From assembly GCA_018224345.1 (NCBI GenBank), contig JAGTUW010000393.1, positions 1 to 5,645 on the forward strand: a DNA stretch of 5,645 nucleotides, in the 5' to 3' direction. Shown here piece after piece: positions 1 to 5,645 of this stretch (position 1 is its first letter; each line of letters starts with the position of its first letter). Position numbers and translations under genes: made by a program. Origin of the DNA: Bacteroidota bacterium (GTDB taxonomy: Bacteria > Bacteroidota > Ignavibacteria > SZUA-365). The notes beneath the pieces were generated by a model. It saw only the letters and a program-made list of their open reading frames with translations, was not told the DNA's origin and did not search any database.

Positions 1-1808
1 CGCATCGCGCGAGTCATGCCCACATAGCAGAGTCGCCGCTCTTCTTCCACTTCGTCGCGCTCGATAGCCATCGATGAAGGGAACAACCCTTCCTCGAGGC
101 CGACGAGAAAGATGACAGGGAACTCCAGCCCTTTCGCGGAGTGCAGGGTCATCAACGTCACGGCATTGCGGGATGGATCGAAGGCATCCACATCCGCTAC
201 GAGAGAGGCCTGTTCGAGAAAGGCCTCAAGATTGTTCTGACCGTCCTCGGCAGTGAAGTCGGCAATGGCGGAGAGCAATTCCTGAATATTTTCGATGCGT
301 GCACGCGCTTCCGCCGTGCCTTCATTCTTGAATGCGGCAAGCAGTCCGATTTCATCCACCAACGAGGCCACAAGCTCTCCAGCGGATATTTCACGTCGCA
401 GTGAGGCGTATTTCTGTATGAGGCGTACGAAGGCTGCGATGCGCTGTACAGCGGCAGCAGTCATGGAGGGGGCCTGTGCTGCGTTGATCGCGGCGACGAA
501 CATTGGCACCTCTTCCGCAGCGGCGAAAGCACGGAGACGCGTAATGCTGGTCTGCCCTATCCCGCGTGTCGGATAATTGATCACGCGCAGGGCAGCATCG
601 TCATCGTCCGGATTGACAATGAGGCGCAGGTAGGCGAGAATGTCCTTGACTTCCTTGCGACGATAGAACTCGACCCCCCCGACGATCGTGTAGGGTATGC
701 CGCTGCGTCGCAGTGCATCCTCCATGGCGCGGCTTTGCGCATTGGTGCGATAAAGCACGGCGAAATCATTGAGCTGCAGCTTGTGACGACGCGCTTCGTC
801 CTGCATGCAATGCACGATTTTCAGCGCTTCTTCCGATTCATCCGCAGTTTCAATCACGGTGATCGGTTCGCCGGCATCGTTATCTGTCCACAACGTTTTG
901 ACAAGCTGCTGCTTGTTCTGTTTTATCACTGCATCCGCTCCCGCGAGAATACATTTGGTGGAGCGGTAATTCTGTTCGAGACGGAACACGCGCGCGGCGT
1001 TGAAATGCCGTTCGAATTCGAGAATATTCCGTATGTCGGCACCGCGGAAGGCATAGATGCTCTGCGCATCGTCTCCGACCACACAGATATTCCTGTGGGC
1101 ATCGGCGAGCCGGCGCACGATCTGGTACTGCGCCTGGTTGGTGTCCTGATACTCGTCAATGAGAATAAAACGGAACTGCTGCTGATATTTTGTCAGAAGA
1201 TCGGGATGACTGTCGAACAGTTGCAGCGGGTGCAGGATAAGATCATCGAAATCCATGGCATTAGAAGCCCGTAGCCGCTTGACATATTCGGTGAATACCT
1301 CGGCCACCTTCTGTTCAAACATGTCGAACGCTTTGTTGGCAAGATCAGCTGGAGACACCATGCGGTTTTTCGCGCTGCTTATGGCACGACGCAATGCGGC
1401 AGGGGCAACCTGTTGGGCATTGATCCCCAGGTCACCCATGATGTTGCGTATGACACCGAGGGAATCTTCCGCATCATAAATGGAAAAATTTCTGTGAAAG
1501 CCGATACGATCGGCATCCCGCCGCATGAGGCGGGCAAAGGTCGAATGAAAGGTGCCCATCCATATCCGCTGTGCCGCCTCACCCGGGACCACGGTGCCGA
1601 TACGCTCGCGCATTTCGCGTGCTGCCTTGTTGGTGAAGGTCAAGGCGAGAATGTTGTGCGCGGGAATGCCCTCCTGGAGCAAATAGGCGATACGATATGT
1701 GAGAACACGCGTTTTTCCGCTGCCCGCCCCGGCGACGATCATCACCGGACCTTCAACAGTTTCTACTGCCTCGCGCTGTACCTGATTCAATGTATCGAGA
1801 AAAGACAT
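1..1808 (-). CDS. pcrA: UvrD/PcrA-family ATP-dependent DNA helicase (C-terminus beyond window)
   Basis: Superfamily 1A 3'-5' DNA helicase, which unwinds DNA with ATP in nucleotide excision and mismatch repair and clears stalled forks; cytoplasmic. The frame is open from the ATG at 1808 to the left edge, giving 602 residues. Helicase motifs seen in order: Q-motif-like LNQVQREAV (7-15), Walker A AGAGSGKT (26-33), Ia TFTNKAAREM (57-66), Ib GTFHS (85-89), Walker B DEYQDTN (218-224), III VGDDAQSIYAFRGAD (244-258), IV LEQNYRS (277-283), V TLHSAKGLEF (554-563), and VI RLCYVGMTRA (592-601). Family members are usually about 720-780 residues, so roughly 120-180 are missing at the edge. The start is 40 bases after the lysS stop, which suggests co-transcription. 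It has only a weak purine-rich stretch (AAGAAAG) as ribosome binding site. Motif III has Ala where E. coli UvrD has Asp (GDDAQ versus GDDDQ), a variant I recall from Bacteroidota relatives. UvrD, PcrA and Rep cannot be separated firmly without the C-terminus. Confidence 0.95.
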   Translation of the reverse strand, partial: MSFLDTLNQVQREAVETVEGPVMIVAGAGSGKTRVLTYRIAYLLQEGIPAHNILALTFTNKAAREMRERIGTVVPGEAAQRIWMGTFHSTFARLMRRDADRIGFHRNFSIYDAEDSLGVIRNIMGDLGINAQQVAPAALRRAISSAKNRMVSPADLANKAFDMFEQKVAEVFTEYVKRLRASNAMDFDDLILHPLQLFDSHPDLLTKYQQQFRFILIDEYQDTNQAQYQIVRRLADAHRNICVVGDDAQSIYAFRGADIRNILEFERHFNAARVFRLEQNYRSTKCILAGADAVIKQNKQQLVKTLWTDNDAGEPITVIETADESEEALKIVHCMQDEARRHKLQLNDFAVLYRTNAQSRAMEDALRRSGIPYTIVGGVEFYRRKEVKDILAYLRLIVNPDDDDAALRVINYPTRGIGQTSITRLRAFAAAEEVPMFVAAINAAQAPSMTAAAVQRIAAFVRLIQKYASLRREISAGELVASLVDEIGLLAAFKNEGTAEARARIENIQELLSAIADFTAEDGQNNLEAFLEQASLVADVDAFDPSRNAVTLMTLHSAKGLEFPVIFLVGLEEGLFPSSMAIERDEVEEERRLCYVGMTRAM

Positions 1809-1848
1809 ACTTTCTTGTTTCAACTGATATTGGGGTGAAATCCTGCTG

Positions 1849-3360
1849 CTATTTATCCGGACGCATGGTCGGAAAGAGAATGACATCGCGGATGGATTCC
1901 GCACCGGTAAGCAACATGGTCAACCGATCGATCCCGATGCCCAGTCCTGCGGTCGGAGGCATGCCGTATTCCAGCGTCTCGATATAATCCTCGTCAAACG
2001 TCATCGCCTCGTCATCCCCGCGTTCGCGCAGATTGGCCTGTTCGAGAAAACGCTCTTTCTGATCGATCGGATCGTTGAGCTCGGAAAAGGCATTGGCGAT
2101 TTCCTGCCCGTTGATGTAAAGTTCAAAACGCTCCACCAGTCCTTCCTCCGTACGATGCTTTTTCGCGAGAGGCGAGAGTTCCAGCGGGTAATCGGTAATG
2201 AAGGTCGGTTGAATGAGGAGATGTTCCACACGTTCGGAAAAAATTTCGTCGATGATCTTTCCCGCTCCCACACTGTTCTCCAACTCCACGCCGAGGCGCG
2301 CTGCGACGCTGCGCAATCCCTGCTCGTCAAGGCCGCGTAACTGTTCTCCGGTGTGTTCGGCGATGGCATCGAACATGCTCACCCTCCTGTAGGGCGGAGA
2401 AAAATCAATCTCCTGTCCCCCGACAACCGCGCAATGACTGTCGTTGACCGCCCGGTTGATCACGAAAAGCATCTCCTCGACAAGGTCCATCATCCAGCGA
2501 TAATCCTTGTATGCGACATACAATTCCATCATCGTGAACTCAGGGTTGTGGTTGCGGTCCATCCCCTCGTTGCGGAAATCCTTGCTGATTTCATAGACAC
2601 CATGAAACCCGCCGACAATCAGCCGTTTGAGATAGAGCTCGTCGGCGATACGCAGATAGAGCCGCATATCCAATGCGTTGTGATGTGTCACGAACGGACG
2701 CGCAGCGGCGCCACCATACAGCGGTTGCAGCACCGGGGTTTCGACCTCGATATACCCTCTACTGTCGAGGAAGGCACGCATGGCGCGAATCAGACGCGAC
2801 CTCTTGATGAACGTCTCCTTGACCGAAGGATTGAGGATGAGATCCAGCGACCGTTTGCGATAACGGAGCTCTTTGTCGGTAAACTGATCATACACCACCT
2901 TGTTGCCCTGTTCGTCTGTTTTTTCCTTCGGTACGGGCAGGGGGCGCAACGACTTCGCCAGCAGAGTCAACTCCTTCACATGAATAGAGATTTCTCCTGT
3001 CCGTGTCCGAAATATGAACCCGCGGATGCCGATGATGTCCCCGATATCGAGCAGCTTCACCGCGGCATAATTCTCATCTCCGACATCGTCACGCTTGACA
3101 TAGATCTGAATTCTTCCCGTATGATCCATGATATGTGCAAATGAGGCCTTGCCCATGCGGCGCATCGTCATGATGCGTCCGGCAAGCGACACGGTACGTT
3201 GCGGTGCCTCGTCGGCGAACTCTGCGAGCAATGTGGCGGCCTCCGCATCCACCTCGAATTCATACGCATAGGGTTGCATACCCCGTGCGAGCAGTTCCTC
3301 GTGCTCCTCGCGTCTGCGACGCATCAGGTCATTGAGCTCTTCTGTATGGCTTTGTTCCAT
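1849..3360 (-). CDS. lysS: Lysine--tRNA ligase (class II lysyl-tRNA synthetase)
   Basis: Charges tRNA-Lys with lysine using ATP; cytoplasmic. Starting at the ATG at 3360 it has 503 residues, matching the roughly 500 of bacterial LysS. An N-terminal helix (about 1-30) leads to an OB-fold anticodon-binding domain (about 55-135), then the class II catalytic core: motif 1 [10 protein letters not shown] (202-211), motif 2 [15 protein letters not shown] (261-275) with MMELY (277-281), and motif 3 GLGIGIDR (472-479). Substrate and ATP residues of the family are present: E241, R263, E265, E279, N423, E427 in NAFSELND, and R479. The C-terminal VILFPTMRP is typical. The frame stays open upstream to another ATG at 3450, but those 30 extra residues do not resemble LysS and would span the candidate promoter, so 3360 is preferred. 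No clear Shine-Dalgarno precedes it. Local differences from E. coli LysS are Asp240 in place of the Pro before ELYLKR, and His254 in place of Glu in GGFER. Confidence 0.97.
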   Translation of the reverse strand: MEQSHTEELNDLMRRRREEHEELLARGMQPYAYEFEVDAEAATLLAEFADEAPQRTVSLAGRIMTMRRMGKASFAHIMDHTGRIQIYVKRDDVGDENYAAVKLLDIGDIIGIRGFIFRTRTGEISIHVKELTLLAKSLRPLPVPKEKTDEQGNKVVYDQFTDKELRYRKRSLDLILNPSVKETFIKRSRLIRAMRAFLDSRGYIEVETPVLQPLYGGAAARPFVTHHNALDMRLYLRIADELYLKRLIVGGFHGVYEISKDFRNEGMDRNHNPEFTMMELYVAYKDYRWMMDLVEEMLFVINRAVNDSHCAVVGGQEIDFSPPYRRVSMFDAIAEHTGEQLRGLDEQGLRSVAARLGVELENSVGAGKIIDEIFSERVEHLLIQPTFITDYPLELSPLAKKHRTEEGLVERFELYINGQEIANAFSELNDPIDQKERFLEQANLRERGDDEAMTFDEDYIETLEYGMPPTAGLGIGIDRLTMLLTGAESIRDVILFPTMRPDK

Positions 3361-3399
3361 CGGTAATTGTGTCGAGATTGTTACAGTAACGTGGGATCT

Positions 3400-3430
3400 A
3401 AAACATACGACGGAAGATGTTGAGATACAA
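3400..3430 (-). promoter_or_regulatory. Candidate lysS promoter (TTG-N20-TATGTTTT)
   Basis: On the minus strand, TTG (3430-3428) is followed after 20 bases by TATGTTTT (3407-3400). This is one mismatch from the Bacteroidetes -7 consensus TAnnTTTG. It also reads as a weak sigma-70 promoter (TTGTAT, 17 bases, TATGTT). Transcription would start around 3393, about 30 bases before the lysS ATG. It is supported by its position and by the identical spacing in the tRNA promoter; it has not been tested. Confidence 0.35.
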
Positions 3431-3490
3431 TGCCGGGGGGAAGCGGGCAACAGTCACCTGCTCATGCCTTTGCCACCGCGTGGCGTTTCA

Positions 3491-3511
3491 TGATGAACAT
3501 TTGATGAATAT
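3491..3511. repeat. Direct repeat TGATGAAYAT, 11-base period
   Basis: TGATGAACAT (3491-3500) and TGATGAATAT (3502-3511) lie start to start 11 bases apart, about one helical turn, in the middle of the divergent lysS/tRNA-Arg spacer. A GATGAA at 3527-3532 may be a degenerate third copy. Spacing on one face of the helix is what an operator would show, but a chance occurrence in AT-rich spacer is just as possible. The rest of the 3361-3643 spacer holds the two promoter candidates and no convincing gene. Confidence 0.25.
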
Positions 3512-3597
3512 TCGGGTACGTGAGGAGATGAAATCAAAGGAACGGCAGAGGTTACCCGGGGCTCCGACTGCACCGCCCGCATACTTTTTCGCCTCCC

Positions 3598-3628
3598 TTG
3601 CTTTTCTAACACACTCTTTATATTTTTG
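3598..3628 (+). promoter_or_regulatory. Promoter of tRNA-Arg (TTG-N20-TATTTTTG)
   Basis: TTG (3598-3600) is followed after exactly 20 bases by TATTTTTG (3621-3628), a full match to the Bacteroidetes-type -7 element TAnnTTTG. A start near 3634-3636 would give a leader of about 10 bases before the tRNA at 3644. An overlapping sigma-70-like TATATT (3619-3624) is also present, but with a poor 15-base spacer to TTGCTT. Position and match make this the best promoter in the window. Confidence 0.55.
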
Positions 3629-3643
3629 GAGTCGGACATAGAC

Positions 3644-3717
3644 GCGCCCGTAGCTTAATTGGATAGAGCACCTGACTACGGATCAGGAGGTTCGGGGTTC
3701 GAGTCCCTGCGGGCGCG
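3644..3717 (+). tRNA. tRNA-Arg (anticodon ACG)
   Basis: A complete 74-base cloverleaf. The acceptor stem GCGCCCG (3644-3650) pairs perfectly with CGGGCGC (3710-3716), and the discriminator base is G3717. The D arm is 3653-3669 with GG at 3661-3662. The anticodon stem CCTGA/TCAGG encloses loop CTACGGA, with anticodon ACG at 3678-3680. The variable loop has 5 bases. The T arm 3693-3709 has loop TTCGAGT. Arginine identity elements A20 (3663) and C35 (3679) are present. A34 is normally edited to inosine by TadA, so this tRNA reads CGU, CGC and CGA. CCA is not encoded (CAG follows) and must be added after transcription. Confidence 0.98.
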
Positions 3718-3724
3718 CAGCAAT

Positions 3725-3758
3725 CAAATCCCTCAATAGCGAGGGATTTGCTTTTTTT
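3725..3758 (+). terminator. Intrinsic terminator after tRNA-Arg
   Basis: CAAATCCCTC (3725-3734) and GAGGGATTTG (3741-3750) form a perfect 10-base-pair stem with a 6-base loop (AATAGC), followed by C and seven T (3752-3758). It lies 8 bases after the tRNA end and 37 bases before the purC start. It should end the tRNA transcript; partial read-through into purC is possible because no separate purC promoter is evident. Confidence 0.88.
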
Positions 3759-3784
3759 CACATTCTCCGTCCCAACAATCCGCT

Positions 3785-3789
3785 GGAGG
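3785..3789 (+). promoter_or_regulatory. Ribosome binding site of purC
   Basis: GGAGG lies 6 bases before the ATG at 3796 and decides the purC start. The frame also contains an upstream TTG at 3748, but that lies inside the terminator stem and has no such site. Confidence 0.85.
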
Positions 3790-3795
3790 ATACAC

Positions 3796-4689
3796 ATGCA
3801 AGCGATTTCCCAAACATCCTTTGAGGGACTCTCCCTTTTTCGCCGTGGCAAGGTGCGGGACGTCTATGATCTGGACGAGACCCTGTTGATTGTCGCAACC
3901 GACCGCCTCTCTGCGTTCGATGTCGTCCTGCCGGATCCGATCCCGATGAAAGGCATCGTGCTGACGATGCTCTCCAAATTCTGGTTCGAACAAACCGCGC
4001 ATCTCATCAACAACCACTATATCACCACCGATGTCGATGATTTACCTGAAGCCTGTGTCCCCCACGCGAACGTGATCAGCGGACGCGGCATGCTGGTGAG
4101 AAAAACACGCCCGCTCGCCATCGAATGCGTCGTGCGTGGCTATCTGACAGGATCGGGACTGAAGGAGTATCGTAACACACAATCCGTCTGTGGCATCCCG
4201 CTGCCGGAAGGATTGGTCGATGGCTCGCAGCTCGATGAACCGTTGTTCACCCCGTCGACGAAAGCCGAGGAAGGCCATGACGAAAACATCGATTTCAATG
4301 CTGCCGCCAGCATCGTCGGACGCGAAACGGCGGAAAAGGTCCGTGACGCAAGCATCGCTCTCTATACCTTCGCAAGAGATTTCGCCAGACAGCGCGGAAT
4401 TATCATCGCGGATACGAAATTCGAATTCGGTATCGCCGACGACGGCGAACTGATTCTGATCGATGAGGCGCTCACACCGGATTCCTCTCGATTCTGGCCG
4501 ATGCAGGACTATCAACCCGGGCGCAGCCAACCCAGCTTCGACAAGCAATTCGTTCGTGACTATCTCGAATCGGTTCAGTGGGACAAGTCGCCTCCCGCAC
4601 CTTCGCTGCCGGAGGAAGTGATCGCGAAGACGACGGAGAAGTATCTCGAGTCGTACCACCTTATCACCGGCAAGGAGCTCACCCGGTGA
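3796..4689 (+). CDS. purC: Phosphoribosylaminoimidazole-succinocarboxamide synthase (SAICAR synthetase)
   Basis: De novo purine synthesis enzyme in the cytoplasm. It joins CAIR and aspartate using ATP to give SAICAR, the step before PurB. It has 297 residues, the longer form of the family (yeast Ade1-like, about 300) rather than the roughly 237 of E. coli. Motifs seen: nucleotide-binding GKVRDVYD (18-25), [19 protein letters not shown] (35-53), [16 protein letters not shown] (110-125), [15 protein letters not shown] (151-165), IADTKFEFG (204-212), and the signature [14 protein letters not shown] (221-234). All expected core motifs are intact. The start at 3796 is set by GGAGG 6 bases upstream. 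The stop overlaps the GTG of the next gene (GTGA), so the two are probably one translationally coupled unit. No other purine genes are in the window, and no purine riboswitch is visible in the short leader. Confidence 0.97.
   Translation: MQAISQTSFEGLSLFRRGKVRDVYDLDETLLIVATDRLSAFDVVLPDPIPMKGIVLTMLSKFWFEQTAHLINNHYITTDVDDLPEACVPHANVISGRGMLVRKTRPLAIECVVRGYLTGSGLKEYRNTQSVCGIPLPEGLVDGSQLDEPLFTPSTKAEEGHDENIDFNAAASIVGRETAEKVRDASIALYTFARDFARQRGIIIADTKFEFGIADDGELILIDEALTPDSSRFWPMQDYQPGRSQPSFDKQFVRDYLESVQWDKSPPAPSLPEEVIAKTTEKYLESYHLITGKELTR
4672..4677 (+). promoter_or_regulatory. Ribosome binding site inside the purC end
   Basis: AAGGAG lies within the last codons of purC, 8 bases before the GTG at 4686. 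It supports GTG as the start of the downstream gene and suggests translational coupling. Confidence 0.6.
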
Positions 4690-5237
4690 TCAACGAGCAT
4701 GATGAGGAGGAAAGTCGGGAACGTCACGTTCGCGATTCCGCTTCTCCCGCTCCCGATTCACGGGATGAAGAGCGAAGCGCCCAGGGGATGCCGAGACTGC
4801 CCTTCAACGACTTTAAGCATCCCCCTACCCGTCCGGAGATCGACCTGCTGCTCGGTGTCGTCCCTTCCGCCGAACTCAAACGCTTCGAGCATCAGCTCGA
4901 GCTAATGGAAGAACGCATCAACTGGGCCATGCACTGGTATGAAAACGACACGGGCTGGGGCTACCGCGGCTCGTACCGTTCCCGCGTCCTCTGCGTCCTG
5001 CACTTCTACCGCGGATTTTTCACCGTCACACTCTCCATCCCGCTCGAGGAGGAGGAGCGGTATCGTGCGATCAAGGAACTGACGCCCGGCCTTCGCAAGG
5101 CATTCGACCATTTCACCTCCTCGACAAAAATGAAGTGGATCACGTTTCACGTTCGCGCGAAAAAAGAAGTCGAAGCATTGCTCGCTCTCCTCGAACTGAA
5201 ATTGCAGGATCTGAAAAAGAAAACTTCCTCACGCTGA
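4686..5237 (+). CDS. DUF3788-like protein of unknown function, coupled to purC
   Basis: Starting at GTG 4686 it has 183 residues; function unknown. The start has AAGGAG 8 bases upstream and overlaps the purC stop by 4 bases. Residues 1-34 are highly charged and low in complexity (E, R, D, S) and are probably disordered. The folded part begins at about M35. It runs through [18 protein letters not shown] (40-57), a helix (about 60-80), [16 protein letters not shown] (80-95), strands [19 protein letters not shown] (101-119), and a C-terminal [18 protein letters not shown] strand and helix, ending in a Lys-rich tail. This order resembles my recollection of DUF3788, small cytoplasmic proteins of about 140 residues: a 'PT...I...LG' start, a WxxY..GW segment, a 'GYF.v.f' strand pair, and a final 'hxhxVrxxxDv' segment. 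There is no signal peptide or membrane segment. An alternative start is ATG 4788, which would give 149 residues, nearer the family length. Gene reality is well supported; family assignment is moderate. Confidence 0.75.
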   Translation: MINEHDEEESRERHVRDSASPAPDSRDEERSAQGMPRLPFNDFKHPPTRPEIDLLLGVVPSAELKRFEHQLELMEERINWAMHWYENDTGWGYRGSYRSRVLCVLHFYRGFFTVTLSIPLEEEERYRAIKELTPGLRKAFDHFTSSTKMKWITFHVRAKKEVEALLALLELKLQDLKKKTSSR

Positions 5238-5252
5238 CATTCAGGCCAGCCT

Positions 5253-5269
5253 CCTCCCTTAGGGTGAGG
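5253..5269. repeat. Small imperfect inverted repeat
   Basis: CCTC (5253-5256) and GAGG (5266-5269) flank CCTTAGGGT, giving a short imperfect hairpin 16 bases after the DUF3788-like stop. No T tract follows on either strand. It may be the first unit of the inverted-repeat cluster that fills 5250-5375. Confidence 0.3.
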
Positions 5270-5279
5270 TCCGGAAACA

Positions 5280-5303
5280 AGGGCGGACAGGAATGTCCGC
5301 CCT
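5280..5303. repeat. Perfect 10-bp hairpin, REP-like
   Basis: AGGGCGGACA (5280-5289) and TGTCCGCCCT (5294-5303) form a perfect 10-base-pair GC-rich stem with a GGAA tetraloop. No T run follows on the plus strand (CCGTTATT); on the minus strand TGTTTCC follows. It may act as a transcript end or 3' stabiliser between the converging DUF3788-like and type IX genes. I recall very similar GGGCGGACAGGAATGTCCGC units dispersed in intergenic DNA of environmental bacteria, so a dispersed REP-like repeat is likely; copy number cannot be seen here. Confidence 0.6.
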
Positions 5304-5305
5304 CC

Positions 5306-5324
5306 GTTATTCGAGGATAATAAC
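5306..5324. repeat. AT-rich hairpin
   Basis: GTTATT (5306-5311) and AATAAC (5319-5324) pair across a 7-base loop (CGAGGAT), two bases after the preceding GC-rich hairpin. The pair of adjacent hairpins suggests one composite element rather than a simple terminator. Confidence 0.4.
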
Positions 5325-5346
5325 ACCTCTGTGTCCTCTGCCTGTG

Positions 5347-5373
5347 CCCCGGAGGAGCGAAGCGACAGCGGGG
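5347..5373. repeat. GC-rich inverted repeat with AGCGA duplication
   Basis: CCCCG (5347-5351) pairs with CGGGG (5369-5373) around a loop holding the tandem AGCGAAGCGA (5356-5365). Together with the two upstream hairpins it fills the 5238-5426 spacer between converging genes. The GGAGGAGCGAAGCGAC core resembles a unit I recall from dispersed repeats in unrelated environmental genomes. No gene is supported in this spacer. Confidence 0.4.
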
Positions 5374-5426
5374 TGGTTTCTCGCATTCCGTGCTTTCTCG
5401 CACTTCATTCCCTGCTCACTTCGCCA

Positions 5427-5645
5427 TCATCTGACCACCACCTTCCGTGTCAGCCGCACTTCCCCGGTACGAACAGAAACGATGTAAAGACCGGGAGACA
5501 CGCGTGCGCCTGTGGCGTCGGTCAGATCCCAGGTCCAGTACGGAGTGGTAGCTGCGAGGCGATGCAGACGGATTTCACGTCCGAGCATGTCGCTGATGCG
5601 CAGGTGCAGCGCTTCTTCTCCCGGAACGCGAAGCTGCAGATGCAA
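5427..5645 (-). CDS. C-terminal end of a secreted protein with a type IX secretion sorting domain (5' end beyond window)
   Basis: The last 72 codons of a gene that enters from the right edge; the frame is open at 5645, so the N-terminus and main domain are not visible. The segment reads as a type A Por/T9SS C-terminal sorting domain: a hydrophobic strand LQLRVP, then LRISDMLGREIRLHRL (14-30 of the visible part), WTWDLTDATGARVSPGLYIVSVRTGE (37-62), and the basic end RLTRKVVVR. The pattern 'hxhxDhxGrxh...W(D)...G..v.sGhYhh.h..g....rKhhh' is typical. In the family this domain directs a Sec-exported protein through the type IX outer-membrane machine, after which it is cleaved and the protein is attached to the surface or released. 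The cargo function cannot be told. It converges on the DUF3788-like gene, and the hairpin-rich spacer separates them. Confidence 0.85.
   Translation of the reverse strand: MHLQLRVPGEEALHLRISDMLGREIRLHRLAATTPYWTWDLTDATGARVSPGLYIVSVRTGEVRLTRKVVVR

Noticed and set aside
661..680. Run of seven C at 664-670 as a possible frameshift site in the helicase
   Set aside because: The helicase frame reads straight through (VGGVEFYRRKEV) with family-like sequence on both sides, so no shift is needed.
735..1274. Plus-strand 179-residue frame opposite the helicase
   Set aside because: It is antisense to helicase motifs II-IV, which are fully conserved on the minus strand.
2353..3144. Plus-strand 263-residue frame opposite lysS
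   Set aside because: It is antisense to the catalytic and OB domains of lysS. Its composition is that of a shadow frame in GC-rich DNA, and it has no start signal.
3454..3639. Minus-strand 61-residue frame upstream of lysS
   Set aside because: It has no ribosome site, overlaps the tRNA promoter, and shows no domain-like composition.
3417..3641. Plus-strand 74-residue frame in the divergent spacer
   Set aside because: No ribosome site and no recognisable sequence; it ends inside the tRNA leader and overlaps both promoter candidates.
3618..3851. Minus-strand open frame across the tRNA, containing the string [16 protein letters not shown]
   Set aside because: This is the antisense translation of the tRNA-Arg gene, a well-known spurious protein in databases. 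It also spans the terminator and the purC start.
4042..4659. Minus-strand 205-residue frame opposite purC
   Set aside because: It is a shadow of purC, whose motifs are intact on the plus strand.
5140..5403. Minus-strand frames in the hairpin-rich spacer (with GGHSCPP or GGRTFLSA strings)
   Set aside because: They are translations of the inverted-repeat element, and run into the end of the DUF3788-like gene. Such strings recur in databases as repeat-derived false proteins.
1..5645. CRISPR array, transposase, integrase, toxin-antitoxin or defence genes
   Set aside because: No regularly spaced repeats or matching protein motifs were found on either strand. The window is mainly housekeeping sequence.

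Overview
The window looks like ordinary housekeeping chromosome from a member of the Bacteroidota/Chlorobiota/Ignavibacteriota (FCB) group. The main pointer is the gene end at the right edge, whose C-terminus reads as a type IX secretion (Por) sorting domain, a signal largely confined to that group. The tRNA promoter also matches the Bacteroidetes-type TTG / TAnnTTTG pattern. Base composition is moderately GC-rich, and two genes carry strong Shine-Dalgarno sites, which fits the Ignavibacteria/Chlorobi side better than Bacteroidia. That placement is inference.

Left half, minus strand: lysS (class II lysyl-tRNA synthetase, complete, 503 residues) is followed after about 40 bases by a UvrD/PcrA-type DNA helicase that runs off the left edge with 602 residues visible. 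The helicase reading frame was checked codon by codon and is open from 1808 to base 1. The two probably form one transcript from a promoter near 3400-3430.

Middle: a 283-base divergent spacer holds promoter-like sequences for lysS (minus) and for a tRNA-Arg(ACG) gene (plus). The tRNA is followed by a textbook intrinsic terminator.

Right half, plus strand: purC (SAICAR synthetase, complete) is translationally coupled, through a GTGA overlap, to a small gene for a DUF3788-like protein of unknown function. Next comes a 189-base spacer (5238-5426) full of inverted repeats that resembles a REP-type intergenic element. The window ends in the C-terminal coding part of a minus-strand secreted protein with a type IX sorting domain.

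The genes serve separate housekeeping roles: tRNA charging, an arginine tRNA, DNA repair/replication and purine synthesis. I see no defence system, CRISPR array, integrase or transposase. The points most worth a second look are the DUF3788-like gene coupled to purC, the hairpin-rich spacer, and the matched promoter architecture in the divergent spacer.
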